Below are positions 17,585 through 26,908 of a stretch of 64,000 nucleotides of DNA, one piece after another. Each line of letters starts with the position of its first letter. The stretch's first letter is position 1. The translations under genes were made by a program, and so were the position numbers. The stretch is from SZAS-79 sp963844255 (GTDB taxonomy: Bacteria; Pseudomonadota; Gammaproteobacteria; Burkholderiales; SG8-39): contig CAWJNP010000033.1 in the NCBI GenBank assembly GCA_963844255.1, forward strand, positions 1 to 64,000, in the 5' to 3' direction. Below the pieces are notes generated by a model. That model saw nothing but the letters and a program-made list of their open reading frames with translations, ran no database searches and was not told the origin of the DNA.

Positions 17585-19627
17585 ATGAATCCCTTGCTCG
17601 ATTTTTCCGGATTGCCAAGATTTGGCGAATTGTCCCCCTCGCATGTATCACCCGCGGTGGATCAGCTGCTTTCCGAAACACGCGCCATCGTGGCGGAAGT
17701 CTGCGAGGACGGAGTCCCGGCCAGCTGGACTCAGTTCATCGCCCCGCTTGAAGACTCGACCGAACGGCTTGCGCGCGCCTGGGGACAAGTCGAGCATCTG
17801 CACGCAGTTCTGGACAGCCCGGAGCTTCGTGCAGCCTACAACGAAAATCTCCCGAAAGTGACTCAGTTCTGGACTGAACTCGGCCAGAACCAGCGCTTGT
17901 TCGACAAGTACAAGGCCCTGAAAGTATCCGCGGAATTTCCGGCCCTGTCGCCCGCACGCCGCAAGCTGATCGACAACGCGCTGCGCGACTTCCGTCTGAG
18001 TGGCGCGGAACTGCCCACCGAAGCCAAGCCGCGGTACGCGCAAATCCAGGATGAGCTCGCCTCTCTGTCGGCGAAATTCTCGGAGAACGTGCTGGACGCC
18101 ACCAATGCCTATGCAATCATCATCGAAGACGAGTCGCGCCTCGGCGGAATTCCGCGAGACGCACGGCACGCGGCACGAGAGGCCGCTGAGAAGGAAGGAA
18201 AGGCTGGCTGGAAATTCACGCTGCACATGCCCTCGTATCTTCCCGTAATGCAGTACGCCGAGGACCGGTTGCTTCGCGAGACCTTGTACCGGGAAAATGC
18301 TACCCGCGCGTCCGAGTTCGGCAAGCCGGATTGGGACAACACGAGCCTGATCGCACGAATCCTTGCCTTGCGCAAGGAAGAAGCCCTGCTGCTCGGCTAC
18401 AAAAGCTTTGCCGATGTCTCACTGGTGCCAAAGATGGCCCAGTCACCTGTTCAGGTGATCGAATTCCTCCATGACCTTGCCAATCGGGGACGTCCTTTTG
18501 CACAGAAGGATCTGTCCGAACTCAAGGCCTTTTCAAGGGACGAGCTGGGACTTGCGGAGCTTGCTGCATGGGATATTGCGTATGCGTCGGAGAAACTGCG
18601 CGCTCAGCGTTATTCATTCTCCGATCAGGAAGTGAAGCAATACTTTCCGGAAGCACAGGTCGTGCAAGGCATGTTCCGCCTGGTGGAGACGATCTACGGT
18701 ATCCACATCCAGAAATCCGTGGCACCGGCATGGCACGCCGATGTGGATTTTTTCGACATCCGCAACGCATCCGGCGATCTGCTCGGACAGTTCTACATAG
18801 ACCTGTACGCCCGCGAGAGCAAACGCGGGGGCGCGTGGATGGATGGCGCAATCACGCGCCGTCGACTGGGTACTGACATTCAAACCCCGGTTGCTTATCT
18901 CAATTGCAATTTCTCTGGCCCCATAGGCGGAAAGCCGGCGCTTTTCACGCACGATGATGTCATTACGCTGTTTCATGAATTCGGGCACGGCTTGCACCAT
19001 CTGCTCACGCAAATCGAAGACCTTGGAGTGTCTGGGATCCATGGCGTGGAATGGGACGCTGTCGAACTTCCGAGCCAGTTCATGGAAAATTTCTGCTGGG
19101 AATGGGAGGTCCTGGAACACATGACTTCGCACGTTGACACCGGCGAACCTCTGCCCCGCGAGCTCTACGAAAAGATGCTCGCTGCCAAGAATTTCCAGTC
19201 CGGCCTCGGCATGCTTCGTCAGATTGAATTTTCCCTCTTCGACATGCATCTGCACTACGACTTCGATCCGGCGGGGACAAACAATGCGCAGGATGTTCTC
19301 GATACCGTGCGCAAGCAGGTCGCCGTCATCATCCCGCCACCCTATAACCGCTTCCCCAATAATTTCTCGCATATCTTCGCAGGCGGTTATGCCGCCGGGT
19401 ATTACAGCTACAAATGGGCCGAAGTACTGTCTGCAGATGCATTCAGCGCCTTCGAGGAAATGCGCGGAGAACATGGCGTCCTGGATGACGCCACCGGCGC
19501 GCGGTTTCGGGACGAAGTGCTCGCGGTTGGCGGCAGCCGTCCCGCGGCAGAATCGTTTCGTGCATTCCGCGGACGCGATCCCACCGTGGATGCGCTGCTG
19601 CGACACAGCGGGATGATCGCCGCGTGA
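17585..19627 (+). CDS. prlC: Oligopeptidase A (M3 family zinc metallopeptidase)
   Basis: The 680-residue product is a cytosolic M3 peptidase that degrades short peptides, including cleaved signal peptides. The zinc motif HEFGH is at residues 464-468, with the third ligand in the following GVEWDAVELPSQFMENF segment. The family end FRGRDPTVDALLRHSG is intact. The start at 17585 is chosen because NPLLDFSGLPRF aligns with the N-terminus of E. coli PrlC and gives the same length. An in-frame ATG at 17570 would overlap folD. Neither start has a strong Shine-Dalgarno, so translation is probably coupled to folD. Confidence 0.94.
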   Translation: MNPLLDFSGLPRFGELSPSHVSPAVDQLLSETRAIVAEVCEDGVPASWTQFIAPLEDSTERLARAWGQVEHLHAVLDSPELRAAYNENLPKVTQFWTELGQNQRLFDKYKALKVSAEFPALSPARRKLIDNALRDFRLSGAELPTEAKPRYAQIQDELASLSAKFSENVLDATNAYAIIIEDESRLGGIPRDARHAAREAAEKEGKAGWKFTLHMPSYLPVMQYAEDRLLRETLYRENATRASEFGKPDWDNTSLIARILALRKEEALLLGYKSFADVSLVPKMAQSPVQVIEFLHDLANRGRPFAQKDLSELKAFSRDELGLAELAAWDIAYASEKLRAQRYSFSDQEVKQYFPEAQVVQGMFRLVETIYGIHIQKSVAPAWHADVDFFDIRNASGDLLGQFYIDLYARESKRGGAWMDGAITRRRLGTDIQTPVAYLNCNFSGPIGGKPALFTHDDVITLFHEFGHGLHHLLTQIEDLGVSGIHGVEWDAVELPSQFMENFCWEWEVLEHMTSHVDTGEPLPRELYEKMLAAKNFQSGLGMLRQIEFSLFDMHLHYDFDPAGTNNAQDVLDTVRKQVAVIIPPPYNRFPNNFSHIFAGGYAAGYYSYKWAEVLSADAFSAFEEMRGEHGVLDDATGARFRDEVLAVGGSRPAAESFRAFRGRDPTVDALLRHSGMIAA

Positions 19628-19664
19628 GCCTTCCCCGTTACCAACGCGACTTCGAACACAAGCG

Positions 19665-20441
19665 ATGAAGATCGCGACATGGAATGTCAATTCCCTCAAG
19701 GTCAGGTTGCCGCACCTGACCGACTGGCTGGTGTCAAACCAGCCAGATGTGATCTGCCTGCAGGAACTCAAGCTGGAGGACGCCAAATTCCCGAGTGAAG
19801 CGCTTGAGTTGGCGGGATATTCTGCGGCATTTTCGGGCCAGAAGACCTATAACGGGGTCGCCATTCTGGCCCGTCAGGCGCCCGAAGAAGTGCATTGCGG
19901 ACTCCCCGGTTTTGAGGATCCTCAAAAACGGGTGATCGCTGCAACCATCGCCGGCGTGCGCGTCATCTGCCTGTATGCCCCTAATGGACAGGCCGTCGGA
20001 TCGGAGAAATACGACTACAAACTTCGCTGGTACGCAGCACTGCGCGATTGGCTCGCCGCGGAGCTGGTGCGCTATCCACGCCTGGCCCTCCTCGGGGATC
20101 TGAACATCGCGCCCGAAGATCGCGACGTTCACGACCCCAAGGCCTGGGAAGGACAGGTGCACGTGTCGGAGCCTGAGCGTGCAGCCTTTCGTGCACTGCT
20201 CGGCCTGGGCTTCAAAGACGCATTCCGCCTCTTCGAGCAATCGGAGAAAAGCTATTCGTGGTGGGACTACCGAATGATGGGCTTTCGCCGCAACGCGGGT
20301 TTGCGCATCGACTTCGTTCTGCTTTCACCCGCGCTCGCGCCAGCTTGCACAGCCTGTACTATCGACAAGTCTCCACGAAAACTGGAACGTCCGAGCGACC
20401 ACGCGCCAGTCGTTGCGGAATTGGACTTGGCCGCCGTCTGA
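19665..20441 (+). CDS. xth: Exodeoxyribonuclease III / AP endonuclease
   Basis: The 258-residue product begins MKIATWNVNSLKVRLPHL and contains the catalytic LQELKLEDAKFP and YNGVAILAR segments. GDLNIAPEDRDVHDP and the C-terminal PSDHAPVVAEL are also present. These are the metal-dependent catalytic motifs of the Xth family. It repairs apurinic sites and removes 3' blocking groups. It follows prlC after 37 nt in the same direction and ends 3 nt from the convergent malate synthase stop. Confidence 0.94.
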   Translation: MKIATWNVNSLKVRLPHLTDWLVSNQPDVICLQELKLEDAKFPSEALELAGYSAAFSGQKTYNGVAILARQAPEEVHCGLPGFEDPQKRVIAATIAGVRVICLYAPNGQAVGSEKYDYKLRWYAALRDWLAAELVRYPRLALLGDLNIAPEDRDVHDPKAWEGQVHVSEPERAAFRALLGLGFKDAFRLFEQSEKSYSWWDYRMMGFRRNAGLRIDFVLLSPALAPACTACTIDKSPRKLERPSDHAPVVAELDLAAV

Positions 20442-20444
20442 TAC

Positions 20445-22037
20445 TCAGGCGATCGCTTCGTAGGCCGGCAACGTCAGAAACTCGATGTAGTCTTCGGTGA
20501 TCAGTTTGTCGAAAAGCTTGGCGCCCTCTTCGTACTTGCCGTCTTTCCACGCCGCTTCGCCAAGGTAGGTCCTGACTTTCGGAAGTTCGTCAGCAAGAAG
20601 CTGCCGGAAGAGTTCGACCGTCACTTTGCGCCCGTCGTCGAGCCTGCCCTTTTCGCTCTGGATCCACTGCCAGATCTGGGAACGTGAAATTTCCGCCGTG
20701 GCCGCGTCTTCCATCAGATTGAAAACCGGAACGCAACCATTTCCAGCCAGCCACGCGCCAAGGTACTGGATGCCGACCGAAATATTGTTCCGCAGACCGG
20801 CTTCCGTAATGGGGCCTTCCGGCCTGAAATCCAGCAGATCCTTTGCGCCGTATTTGACATCCGGTCGCTGGCGATCGTACTGGTTCGGACCCGGCATATG
20901 CTCGTCGAAAACCTCTTTCGCGACAGGCACGAGCGCCGGGTGAGCCACCCAGGTACCGTCACACCCGTCGGTGACTTCGCGCAATTTGTCCAGCCGAACC
21001 TTTTCAAGCGCCGCCTCGTTCGCTGCCGGATCATTCTTGATCGGTATCTGCGCTGCCATCCCCCCCATCGCGGGTGCGCCGCGTCTGTGGCAGGTTTTCA
21101 CAAGCGTAAGTGCGTAAGCGCGCAGGAAAGGCGCTGTCATCGTCACCTGCCCACGATCGGCAAGACAGAAGTCCTTGTTCGAACGGAATTTCTTGATGCA
21201 GGAGAAGATGTAGTCCCACCGACCGATGTTCAGGCCAGCCGAATGATCCCTCAACTCCCAGAGGATTTCGTCCATTTCGAAAGCTGCGACCACGGTTTCG
21301 ATCAGGACGGTCGCGCGCACCGACCCGTATGGCACGCCTAGCTCCTTTTGCGCCAGCGTGAATACGTCGTTCCAGAGCCGAGCTTCCAGATGCGATTCCA
21401 TTTTCGGCAGATAGAAGTACGGTCCGCTGCCGCGCGCCAGGAGTTCCTTCGCGTTGTGGAAGAACAGGAGCGCAAAATCGAAGATCCCGCCGGACACCGG
21501 CTTCCCGTCCACAGTCACGTGCTTCTCATCCAGGTGCCAGCCACGCGGACGTGGGATCAGCACGGCGCTCTTGTCGTTCAGCTTGTATTGCTTCCCGTTC
21601 TGCTCAAGCGAAATGGTGCGGCGCACGGCGTCGCGCAGGTTGAGCTGCCCATCGATCATGTTGAACCAGGTAGGGCAATTGGCATCCTCGAAATCAGCCA
21701 TGAAGGTCGACGCGCCGCAGTTGAGCGCATTGATCACCATCTTGCGGTCGGTCGGCCCCGTAATCTCCACGCGACGATCCCGCATGTCGGCCGGCTGCGT
21801 CGCAATTTGCCACTCTGCGTCTCGGATCGACTGTGTGTCGGGCAGAAAATCCGGCAGCTTTCCTGCGTCGAACTCCTTTTGTCTCGCCGCCCGCCGGGCG
21901 AGTAATTCGGTCCGCCGGGGCTCGAAAGCCCGATGCAGCGTTGCCACAAGAGAAAGCGCGTCCGGGGTCAGAATTTCCGCGAACGCAGGCGTGATCTGCG
22001 CGCTGATCTGCACGCCGGTAGGGTGAGCATTGGACAT
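20445..22037 (-). CDS. aceB: Malate synthase A
   Basis: The 530-residue product condenses glyoxylate with acetyl-CoA to malate in the glyoxylate shunt. Recognisable parts are DFEDANCPTWFNMIDGQLNL, IPRPRGWHLDEKHVTVDG and VRATVLIETVVAAFEMDEIL. GRWDYIFSCIKKF also matches, with Arg and acidic residues of the Mg-glyoxylate site. The ATG at 22037 is preferred because AAAGGA lies 8 nt before it and the homologous N-terminus starts here. An upstream ATG would read through the operator-like repeat. No isocitrate lyase gene is near. The inverted repeat at 22057-22081 is the likely control element. Confidence 0.95.
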   Translation of the reverse strand: MSNAHPTGVQISAQITPAFAEILTPDALSLVATLHRAFEPRRTELLARRAARQKEFDAGKLPDFLPDTQSIRDAEWQIATQPADMRDRRVEITGPTDRKMVINALNCGASTFMADFEDANCPTWFNMIDGQLNLRDAVRRTISLEQNGKQYKLNDKSAVLIPRPRGWHLDEKHVTVDGKPVSGGIFDFALLFFHNAKELLARGSGPYFYLPKMESHLEARLWNDVFTLAQKELGVPYGSVRATVLIETVVAAFEMDEILWELRDHSAGLNIGRWDYIFSCIKKFRSNKDFCLADRGQVTMTAPFLRAYALTLVKTCHRRGAPAMGGMAAQIPIKNDPAANEAALEKVRLDKLREVTDGCDGTWVAHPALVPVAKEVFDEHMPGPNQYDRQRPDVKYGAKDLLDFRPEGPITEAGLRNNISVGIQYLGAWLAGNGCVPVFNLMEDAATAEISRSQIWQWIQSEKGRLDDGRKVTVELFRQLLADELPKVRTYLGEAAWKDGKYEEGAKLFDKLITEDYIEFLTLPAYEAIA

Positions 22038-22056
22038 CGGGGATCCTTTATTGCCA

Positions 22057-22081
22057 TGCACAATTAATCTTGAATTGTACA
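22057..22081. promoter_or_regulatory. Inverted repeat upstream of aceB, candidate operator
   Basis: TGCACAATT (22057-22065) and AATTGTACA (22073-22081) match as reverse complements at 8 of 9 positions around a 7-nt centre. The inner six pairs are perfect. It begins 20 nt upstream of the aceB ATG, so a bound repressor would cover the promoter or early transcript. No regulator gene lies next to it. The rest of the aceB-ntrC gap shows nothing clear. Confidence 0.45.
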
Positions 22082-22175
22082 CTTTGGGGCATTACTGGCA
22101 TCCCTGCGCGCCAGGTGCGGGCGGCGCTGGCTTCTTCCGGGGTAGGTACGTGTGGGAACCCGCTAGGCCGTGCAA

Positions 22176-23573
22176 TCAGGCGGCGTCCTTGTCCTCGATT
22201 CCGAGTTCTTGAATCTTTCGTGTAATCGTGTTTCGACCCATCCCCAACAGGCTCGCGGCTTCGATGCGCCGCCCACCAGTACGCTCCAAGGTTTTCATAA
22301 TCAATGACTTCTCGAATTGCGCTCCGAGCGCATCCAGAATTCCGGTCTCTCCGCGCCCCAAGCGCCGCTCAACTTCCTGCTCCAACGCCGAAATCCAGTC
22401 AGAAGCGGCCAAATTCGGAGCGTTTTCACGAAATTCGGCAGGAAGATCCCCTTCTTCTATGACCTGTCCGGGCGCCATTACGGTCAGCCAGTGGCACAGA
22501 TTCTCCAACTGGCGAACGTTGCCTGGAAAATCCAATCGGGAAATGTGATCAGTCACTTCGCTTGAAAGGCGCTTAGGTTCTACCCCAAGCTGTGCGGCGC
22601 TATAGGCGAGAAAATGACGCGCCAGAAGGGGAATATCCTCGCGTCGCTCACGCAGAGCCGGCAATCGGATCCGGATTACATTGAGCCGGTGGTATAGGTC
22701 TTCGCGAAAACTGCCCTCACGAACGTGAGCGTCAAGGTTTTGGTGTGTGGCGGCGATGACGCGAACGTTCGTCCTGATTTGCTGGTGGCCTCCGACGCGA
22801 TAAAAGCTTCCATCCGACAGCACTCGAAGCAGTCGGGTCTGCAGATCGGCAGGCATGTCACCGATTTCGTCCAGAAACAGGGTCCCGCCCTCGGCCTGTT
22901 CGAACCGGCCGCGGCGCTGGGCCTGCGCCCCCGTAAACGAGCCGCGTTCATGGCCGAAGAGTTCCGACTCCAGCAGATCCTTGGGCATGGCCGCCGTATT
23001 TATCGCTACGAAGGGCTTTAGCGCGCGCGCACTATGTCGGTGCAGAGCTTTCGCCACAAGCTCTTTTCCAGAACCGGATTCACCAGTAATCAGCACCGTT
23101 GCGTTTGACTGCGACAGGCGACCAATTGCGCGAAACACCTCCTGCATGGCCGGCGCCTGGCCGAGGATCTCCGGAGCCTCCGTCATCGGCTCAAGTGCTG
23201 CTGCCTCACGCTGACTCTCGTCCAGCGCGCGCCGTATCAGGTCAACCGCCTGATCCACGTCAAAAGGCTTCGGGAGATATTCGTATGCCCCACCCTGAAA
23301 CGCAGCCACGGCCGACTCAAGATCGGAATACGCCGTCATCACGATCACGGGAACGGTCGGGTGTCGCTCCTTGACAGTCTGCAGCAGTTGCAGCCCCGAG
23401 GGTCCCGGCATCCGGATATCAGAGACCAGCACCTGCGGAGGGCCATCACTCAGAGCATCCAGGGCTTCCGAGGCGGACGCAAACGAGTTGAACGCAATGC
23501 CCTCGCGGCCAAGCGCCTTCTCGAATACCCAGCGGATAGAGCGATCATCATCAACGATCCAGACTGGCTTCAT
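22176..23573 (-). CDS. ntrC: Nitrogen regulation response regulator NtrC
   Basis: The 465-residue product has a receiver domain with phospho-acceptor Asp52 (VLVSDIRMP). It has a sigma-54-interacting AAA+ domain (Walker A GESGSGKE at 164-171) and a C-terminal Fis-type helix-turn-helix (RRIEAASLLGMGRNTITRKI). The sigma-54 contact loop reads GSFTGA (211-216) instead of the usual GAFTGA. When phosphorylated by NtrB it activates nitrogen-limitation promoters such as glnA. It follows ntrB after 30 nt, so the pair is co-transcribed. Confidence 0.95.
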   Translation of the reverse strand: MKPVWIVDDDRSIRWVFEKALGREGIAFNSFASASEALDALSDGPPQVLVSDIRMPGPSGLQLLQTVKERHPTVPVIVMTAYSDLESAVAAFQGGAYEYLPKPFDVDQAVDLIRRALDESQREAAALEPMTEAPEILGQAPAMQEVFRAIGRLSQSNATVLITGESGSGKELVAKALHRHSARALKPFVAINTAAMPKDLLESELFGHERGSFTGAQAQRRGRFEQAEGGTLFLDEIGDMPADLQTRLLRVLSDGSFYRVGGHQQIRTNVRVIAATHQNLDAHVREGSFREDLYHRLNVIRIRLPALRERREDIPLLARHFLAYSAAQLGVEPKRLSSEVTDHISRLDFPGNVRQLENLCHWLTVMAPGQVIEEGDLPAEFRENAPNLAASDWISALEQEVERRLGRGETGILDALGAQFEKSLIMKTLERTGGRRIEAASLLGMGRNTITRKIQELGIEDKDAA

Positions 23574-23603
23574 TGTCTTCCAAGCAAAAGCTGCGCTGGT
23601 TGC

Positions 23604-24683
23604 TTACCCCAGCGGTAGCAGGATTCTGAACACCGTATGGCCCGGCCGACTCTCACAGTCGATCATCCCCTGGTGATACTGGATGAACGTCTGAGCCAGA
23701 GACAGGCCAAGGCCGCTGCCCCCCTCGCGCCCGGACACAAGGGGATTGAAAATCTTGTCGCGGATTTCATCCGCCACACCGGGTCCGTCGTCAATTACTT
23801 GCAATTCTAGTGCCAGCCTGTGCCGACGCCTCACGATCGTGATTTGGCGCGCGATCCGTGTACGTAATTCGATTGTTCCGGCCCGGGGCTTCGTAGAGCC
23901 GCCTTTTTCAAGGGTGGCCCGACTGATATTCAGCGCCTGAGCCGCGTTCCGGACGATATTCAGAACCGCCTGGATCAACTGCTCCTTGTCGCCGACCAGT
24001 TCCGGAACACTTGTGTCGTAGTTCCTGCGGATCTCGATCCCCTCGGAAAACTCCGCAAGAATCAGGCTTCTCACCCGCTCAAGAATCTCGTGGATGCTTA
24101 CAGGGGCGAGGCGCGGTGTACGGTGCGGGGTCAGCAACCGGTCCATCAGCGCCTGCAGGCGATCGGCTTCCTTGATGATGACCTGCGTGTATTCCTTCAG
24201 GTCCTCCTTGTCCAGTTCGCGCTCCAGCAACTGCGCCGAACCACGCAAACCCCCAAGGGGATTTTTGATTTCATGGGCAAGATTGCGGATCAACTCCCGG
24301 TTGGCCGCCTGCTGATCGACCATGCGTTCCTCGCGTGCGATTCGCAACTGCTGCTCGATCGGCCGCAATTCGATCAACAGCGGTGTATCGGGCAACACGA
24401 TGTGGGCGACCATCGTCACGAGTTCCAGCGGCTCGTGCCCCTGTCGCAGAAAGCTGACGCTGCACGCGGAGTAGTCCCAGTGATTCGCCAGCGCATCGGC
24501 AAGCGTCCGGTCAAGCTCGGTCTGTTCAGCGAAGAGCTGAACGAACGGTTGTCCCAGCAGGCTTTTGACGCCGGTATCCAGGAGGCTTTCCGCAGCCGGA
24601 TTGACGTATCGGACTACGAAATCCGTATCCAGAACGGCGACCCCCGTCGGCAGCAGTTCAAGCCCCGAGAATGGCGTACTCAT
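23604..24683 (-). CDS. ntrB: Nitrogen regulation sensor histidine kinase NtrB (GlnL)
   Basis: The 359-residue cytosolic kinase has an N-terminal PAS domain (GVAVLDTDFVVRYVNPAAESL). The H-box is NLAHEIKNPLGGLRGSAQLL with His137. It ends in a HATPase domain (N-box VLNIVRNAAQAL, G-box VIDDGPGVADEIRDKIFNP and SGREGGSGLGLSLA). There is no membrane segment, as expected for NtrB. It phosphorylates NtrC under nitrogen limitation under PII control. It lies 31 nt downstream of the DUF4124 gene and 30 nt upstream of ntrC. Confidence 0.95.
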   Translation of the reverse strand: MSTPFSGLELLPTGVAVLDTDFVVRYVNPAAESLLDTGVKSLLGQPFVQLFAEQTELDRTLADALANHWDYSACSVSFLRQGHEPLELVTMVAHIVLPDTPLLIELRPIEQQLRIAREERMVDQQAANRELIRNLAHEIKNPLGGLRGSAQLLERELDKEDLKEYTQVIIKEADRLQALMDRLLTPHRTPRLAPVSIHEILERVRSLILAEFSEGIEIRRNYDTSVPELVGDKEQLIQAVLNIVRNAAQALNISRATLEKGGSTKPRAGTIELRTRIARQITIVRRRHRLALELQVIDDGPGVADEIRDKIFNPLVSGREGGSGLGLSLAQTFIQYHQGMIDCESRPGHTVFRILLPLG

Positions 24684-24714
24684 GCGATTGGGAGTGCCAT
24701 GGGCCCTTGCGAAA

Positions 24715-25218
24715 CTACTTCAGCTTGCCAAGCTCTTTCTGTAGCTCCCCGACGTTCTTCTGATGGAGCTGAACGTTGTCTTTGTACTTCTGCAACCGCT
24801 CCAGTACCTTCGCATAGTTTCGTTCATCCCCATTCCGAATCGACTCCTGCTCCGCGAGCTCCGCCTTCGCCTTTGCAAGCAAGACTTCCTCGCTCGCCAG
24901 TTCAGTCTCCAGCGTGGTTTTCTGCCGGTCACGGGCGTTGGCGCGCTCGCCTGAGCTTTCCTTGGGAAATCCTGCAGGCGATTTCGTGGATGAACTCGCC
25001 ACTGGCGCCGGAGCCGGCACCACAGTAACTCGCTGGGTCTGCATCACCTTGCAATCCCTGCCCGCCGTTTCCTGCTTGACGTTGGTAACGTGGGTTTTCC
25101 CGGATGAGTCGATGCACCGCCAGATCGTTTGCATTTCCGTACCAGCCTGCGCCAAGGCGCCGGTCGTTACGACCATCAGGCCGACGATTGCCATGCATCT
25201 TGCGGACTTGCCGTTCAT
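24715..25218 (-). CDS. Exported DUF4124-domain protein with C-terminal coiled coil
   Basis: The 167-residue product begins with a signal peptide (residues about 1-25, ending GALAQA). A short DUF4124 domain follows (IWRCIDSSGKTHVTNVKQE), with two cysteines that may pair. After an Ala/Pro/Ser linker comes a long charged coiled coil to the end (ELASEEVLLAKAKAELAEQE onward). It should sit in the periplasm. The position between glnA and ntrB, with the terminator behind glnA in front, is a familiar arrangement in betaproteobacteria, but no link to nitrogen control is shown. A TGTAT-GTT-ATACA repeat (25252-25264) lies in its promoter region. Confidence 0.75.
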   Translation of the reverse strand: MNGKSARCMAIVGLMVVTTGALAQAGTEMQTIWRCIDSSGKTHVTNVKQETAGRDCKVMQTQRVTVVPAPAPVASSSTKSPAGFPKESSGERANARDRQKTTLETELASEEVLLAKAKAELAEQESIRNGDERNYAKVLERLQKYKDNVQLHQKNVGELQKELGKLK

Positions 25219-25284
25219 CGTCGAGAAGAGACCTTAAATTAGAACGCTAAGTGTATGTTATACATTAAGCTTTTACAACCTTTG

Positions 25285-25320
25285 CCAGAAAAGAAAAGGG
25301 ACGGGGGCTACCCGTCCCTT
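25285..25320 (-). terminator. Rho-independent terminator of glnA
   Basis: A perfect 10-bp stem, AAGGGACGGG (25296-25305) with CCCGTCCCTT (25311-25320), encloses a 5-nt loop. On the minus strand it is followed by TTTTCTTTTC. It stands 28 nt behind the glnA stop codon and points in the glnA direction, separating glnA from the DUF4124-ntrB-ntrC genes. Confidence 0.9.
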
Positions 25321-25348
25321 CCCTTAACGCCTGAGCCTGAAATCGGGC

Positions 25349-26761
25349 TTAGGACGAGTAATACATGTCGAACTCGACCGGGTGCGTTGTCATGCGGAAC
25401 CGGGTGACTTCGTTCATCTTCAAGTCGATATAGGCATCGATGAAATCATCCGAGAAAACGCCGCCCTTGGTGAGGAAGGCGCGATCCTTGTCGAGACACT
25501 CCAGCGCCTGATCCAGCGAGGAACAGACATTGGGAACCTTCTTGGCCTCTTCCGGGGGCAGGTCATAGAGGTTCTTATCCACCGGATCCCCCGGATGAAT
25601 CTTGTTCTGCACGCCGTCCAGACCGGCCATCAGCAACGCTGCAAACGCCATGTACGAATTTGCAGTGGGGTCGGGGAAACGGACCTCAACGCGACGCGCC
25701 TTGGGGCTGTTCACGAACGGGATCCGGCATGAAGCCGAACGATTGCGTGCCGAATATGCCAGATTGATCGGCGCTTCGAATCCCGGAACCAGCCGTTTGT
25801 AGCTGTTTGTGCCCGGGTTGGTAATCGCGTTCAGTGCCCGTGCGTGCTTGATGATCCCGCCGATGTAGTACAGGGCGAATTCAGACAGGCCGGCGTAACC
25901 ATTGCCGGCGAACATGTTCTCGCCTCCCTTCCAGACGGATTGGTGCACGTGCATGCCCGACCCGTTGTCGCCTACGACCGGCTTGGGCATGAATGTGGCC
26001 GTTTTCCCGTACGATGCGGCGACGTTCCAGACCGTGTACTTGAGGATCTGGGTCCAGTCAGCGCGCTGTACCAGCGAGGCAAACTTGGTGCCGATTTCGC
26101 ACTGCCCGGGTGCGGCAACTTCATGGTGGTGAACTTCGACCTCTACACCCTGCTGTTCGAGCGCAATGCACATCGCATTGCGGATGTCCTGCAGCGTATC
26201 CGCCGGGGGAACCGGGAAGTAGCCCCCCTTGATCGGTGCGCGATGGCCCATGTTGCCCGACTCGTAGTCGATGCTTGACGACCAAGGCGCCTCTTCGGAG
26301 CGGATCTTCACGAAGCATCCGGACATGTCCACCTGCCAGGTGACGCCGTCGAAAACGAAGAACTCCGGTTCCGGTCCGAAATAGGCGGTATCTCCAAGTC
26401 CGGTCGACTTCAGATAGGCCTCGGCGCGCTTCGCAATGCCTCTGGGGCAACGATCGTAGGGCTTGCCATCATGCGGCTCAACCACGTCGCAGGAGATATT
26501 CAGCACGGGTTCGTCAGTGAACGGATCCAGGCGCGCCGAATTTGGGTCAGGCATCAGCGCCATATCGGAAGCCTGGATTCCTTTCCAGCCCGCGATTGAA
26601 GAACCGTCAAAAGCGTGTCCTTCCTCGAATTTTTCCATGGTGAAATACTTGGCCGGAACGGACACGTGCTGTTCTTTGCCGAGCGTGTCGGTAAAGCGGA
26701 AGTCCACAAATTTGACTTCCTTTTCCTTGGCCAGTTTCAATACATCGGCTGCCGATGGCAT
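25349..26761 (-). CDS. glnA: Glutamine synthetase type I
   Basis: The 470-residue product makes glutamine from glutamate, ammonia and ATP. Conserved segments are FDGSSIAGWKGI, the metal/ATP motif KPVVGDNGSGMHVHQSVWK and RSASCRIPF. The adenylylation tyrosine lies in NLYDLPPEEAKK near residue 398, so activity is likely tuned by GlnE. The ATG at 26761 has an AGGAGA ribosome binding site; an upstream in-frame ATG lacks one. Transcription probably starts near 26817 from a sigma-54 promoter with two NtrC sites upstream, and it ends at the terminator at 25285-25320. Confidence 0.97.
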   Translation of the reverse strand: MPSAADVLKLAKEKEVKFVDFRFTDTLGKEQHVSVPAKYFTMEKFEEGHAFDGSSIAGWKGIQASDMALMPDPNSARLDPFTDEPVLNISCDVVEPHDGKPYDRCPRGIAKRAEAYLKSTGLGDTAYFGPEPEFFVFDGVTWQVDMSGCFVKIRSEEAPWSSSIDYESGNMGHRAPIKGGYFPVPPADTLQDIRNAMCIALEQQGVEVEVHHHEVAAPGQCEIGTKFASLVQRADWTQILKYTVWNVAASYGKTATFMPKPVVGDNGSGMHVHQSVWKGGENMFAGNGYAGLSEFALYYIGGIIKHARALNAITNPGTNSYKRLVPGFEAPINLAYSARNRSASCRIPFVNSPKARRVEVRFPDPTANSYMAFAALLMAGLDGVQNKIHPGDPVDKNLYDLPPEEAKKVPNVCSSLDQALECLDKDRAFLTKGGVFSDDFIDAYIDLKMNEVTRFRMTTHPVEFDMYYSS

Positions 26762-26827
26762 CTGATTCTCCTGAATGTGCACAATAAGTAAGCGGGGCCG
26801 GCCCTACGGCCGGACGAACCCAAATCC

Positions 26828-26843
26828 AGCAGTTTCCATGCCA
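26828..26843 (-). promoter_or_regulatory. Sigma-54 (-24/-12) promoter of glnA
   Basis: The minus strand reads TGGCATGGAAACTGCT. It carries the invariant GG (-24) and GC (-12) with the required spacing and matches 10 of the 12 defined consensus positions. The predicted start near 26817 gives a 5' leader of about 56 nt. A CCGGCC-CTAC-GGCCGG hairpin (26798-26813) would form at the very 5' end of that message. Confidence 0.85.
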
Positions 26844-26908
26844 AACAAGGAATAGAGCGGAGTCCCTTGGTCGCGAACCTGCAGCATTGTGATTCTACCG
26901 AAACTCAA

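Noticed and set aside
22082..22175. Terminator in the ntrC-aceB gap
   Set aside because: Only short five-base GCCAG/CTGGC arms without a T-tract were found.
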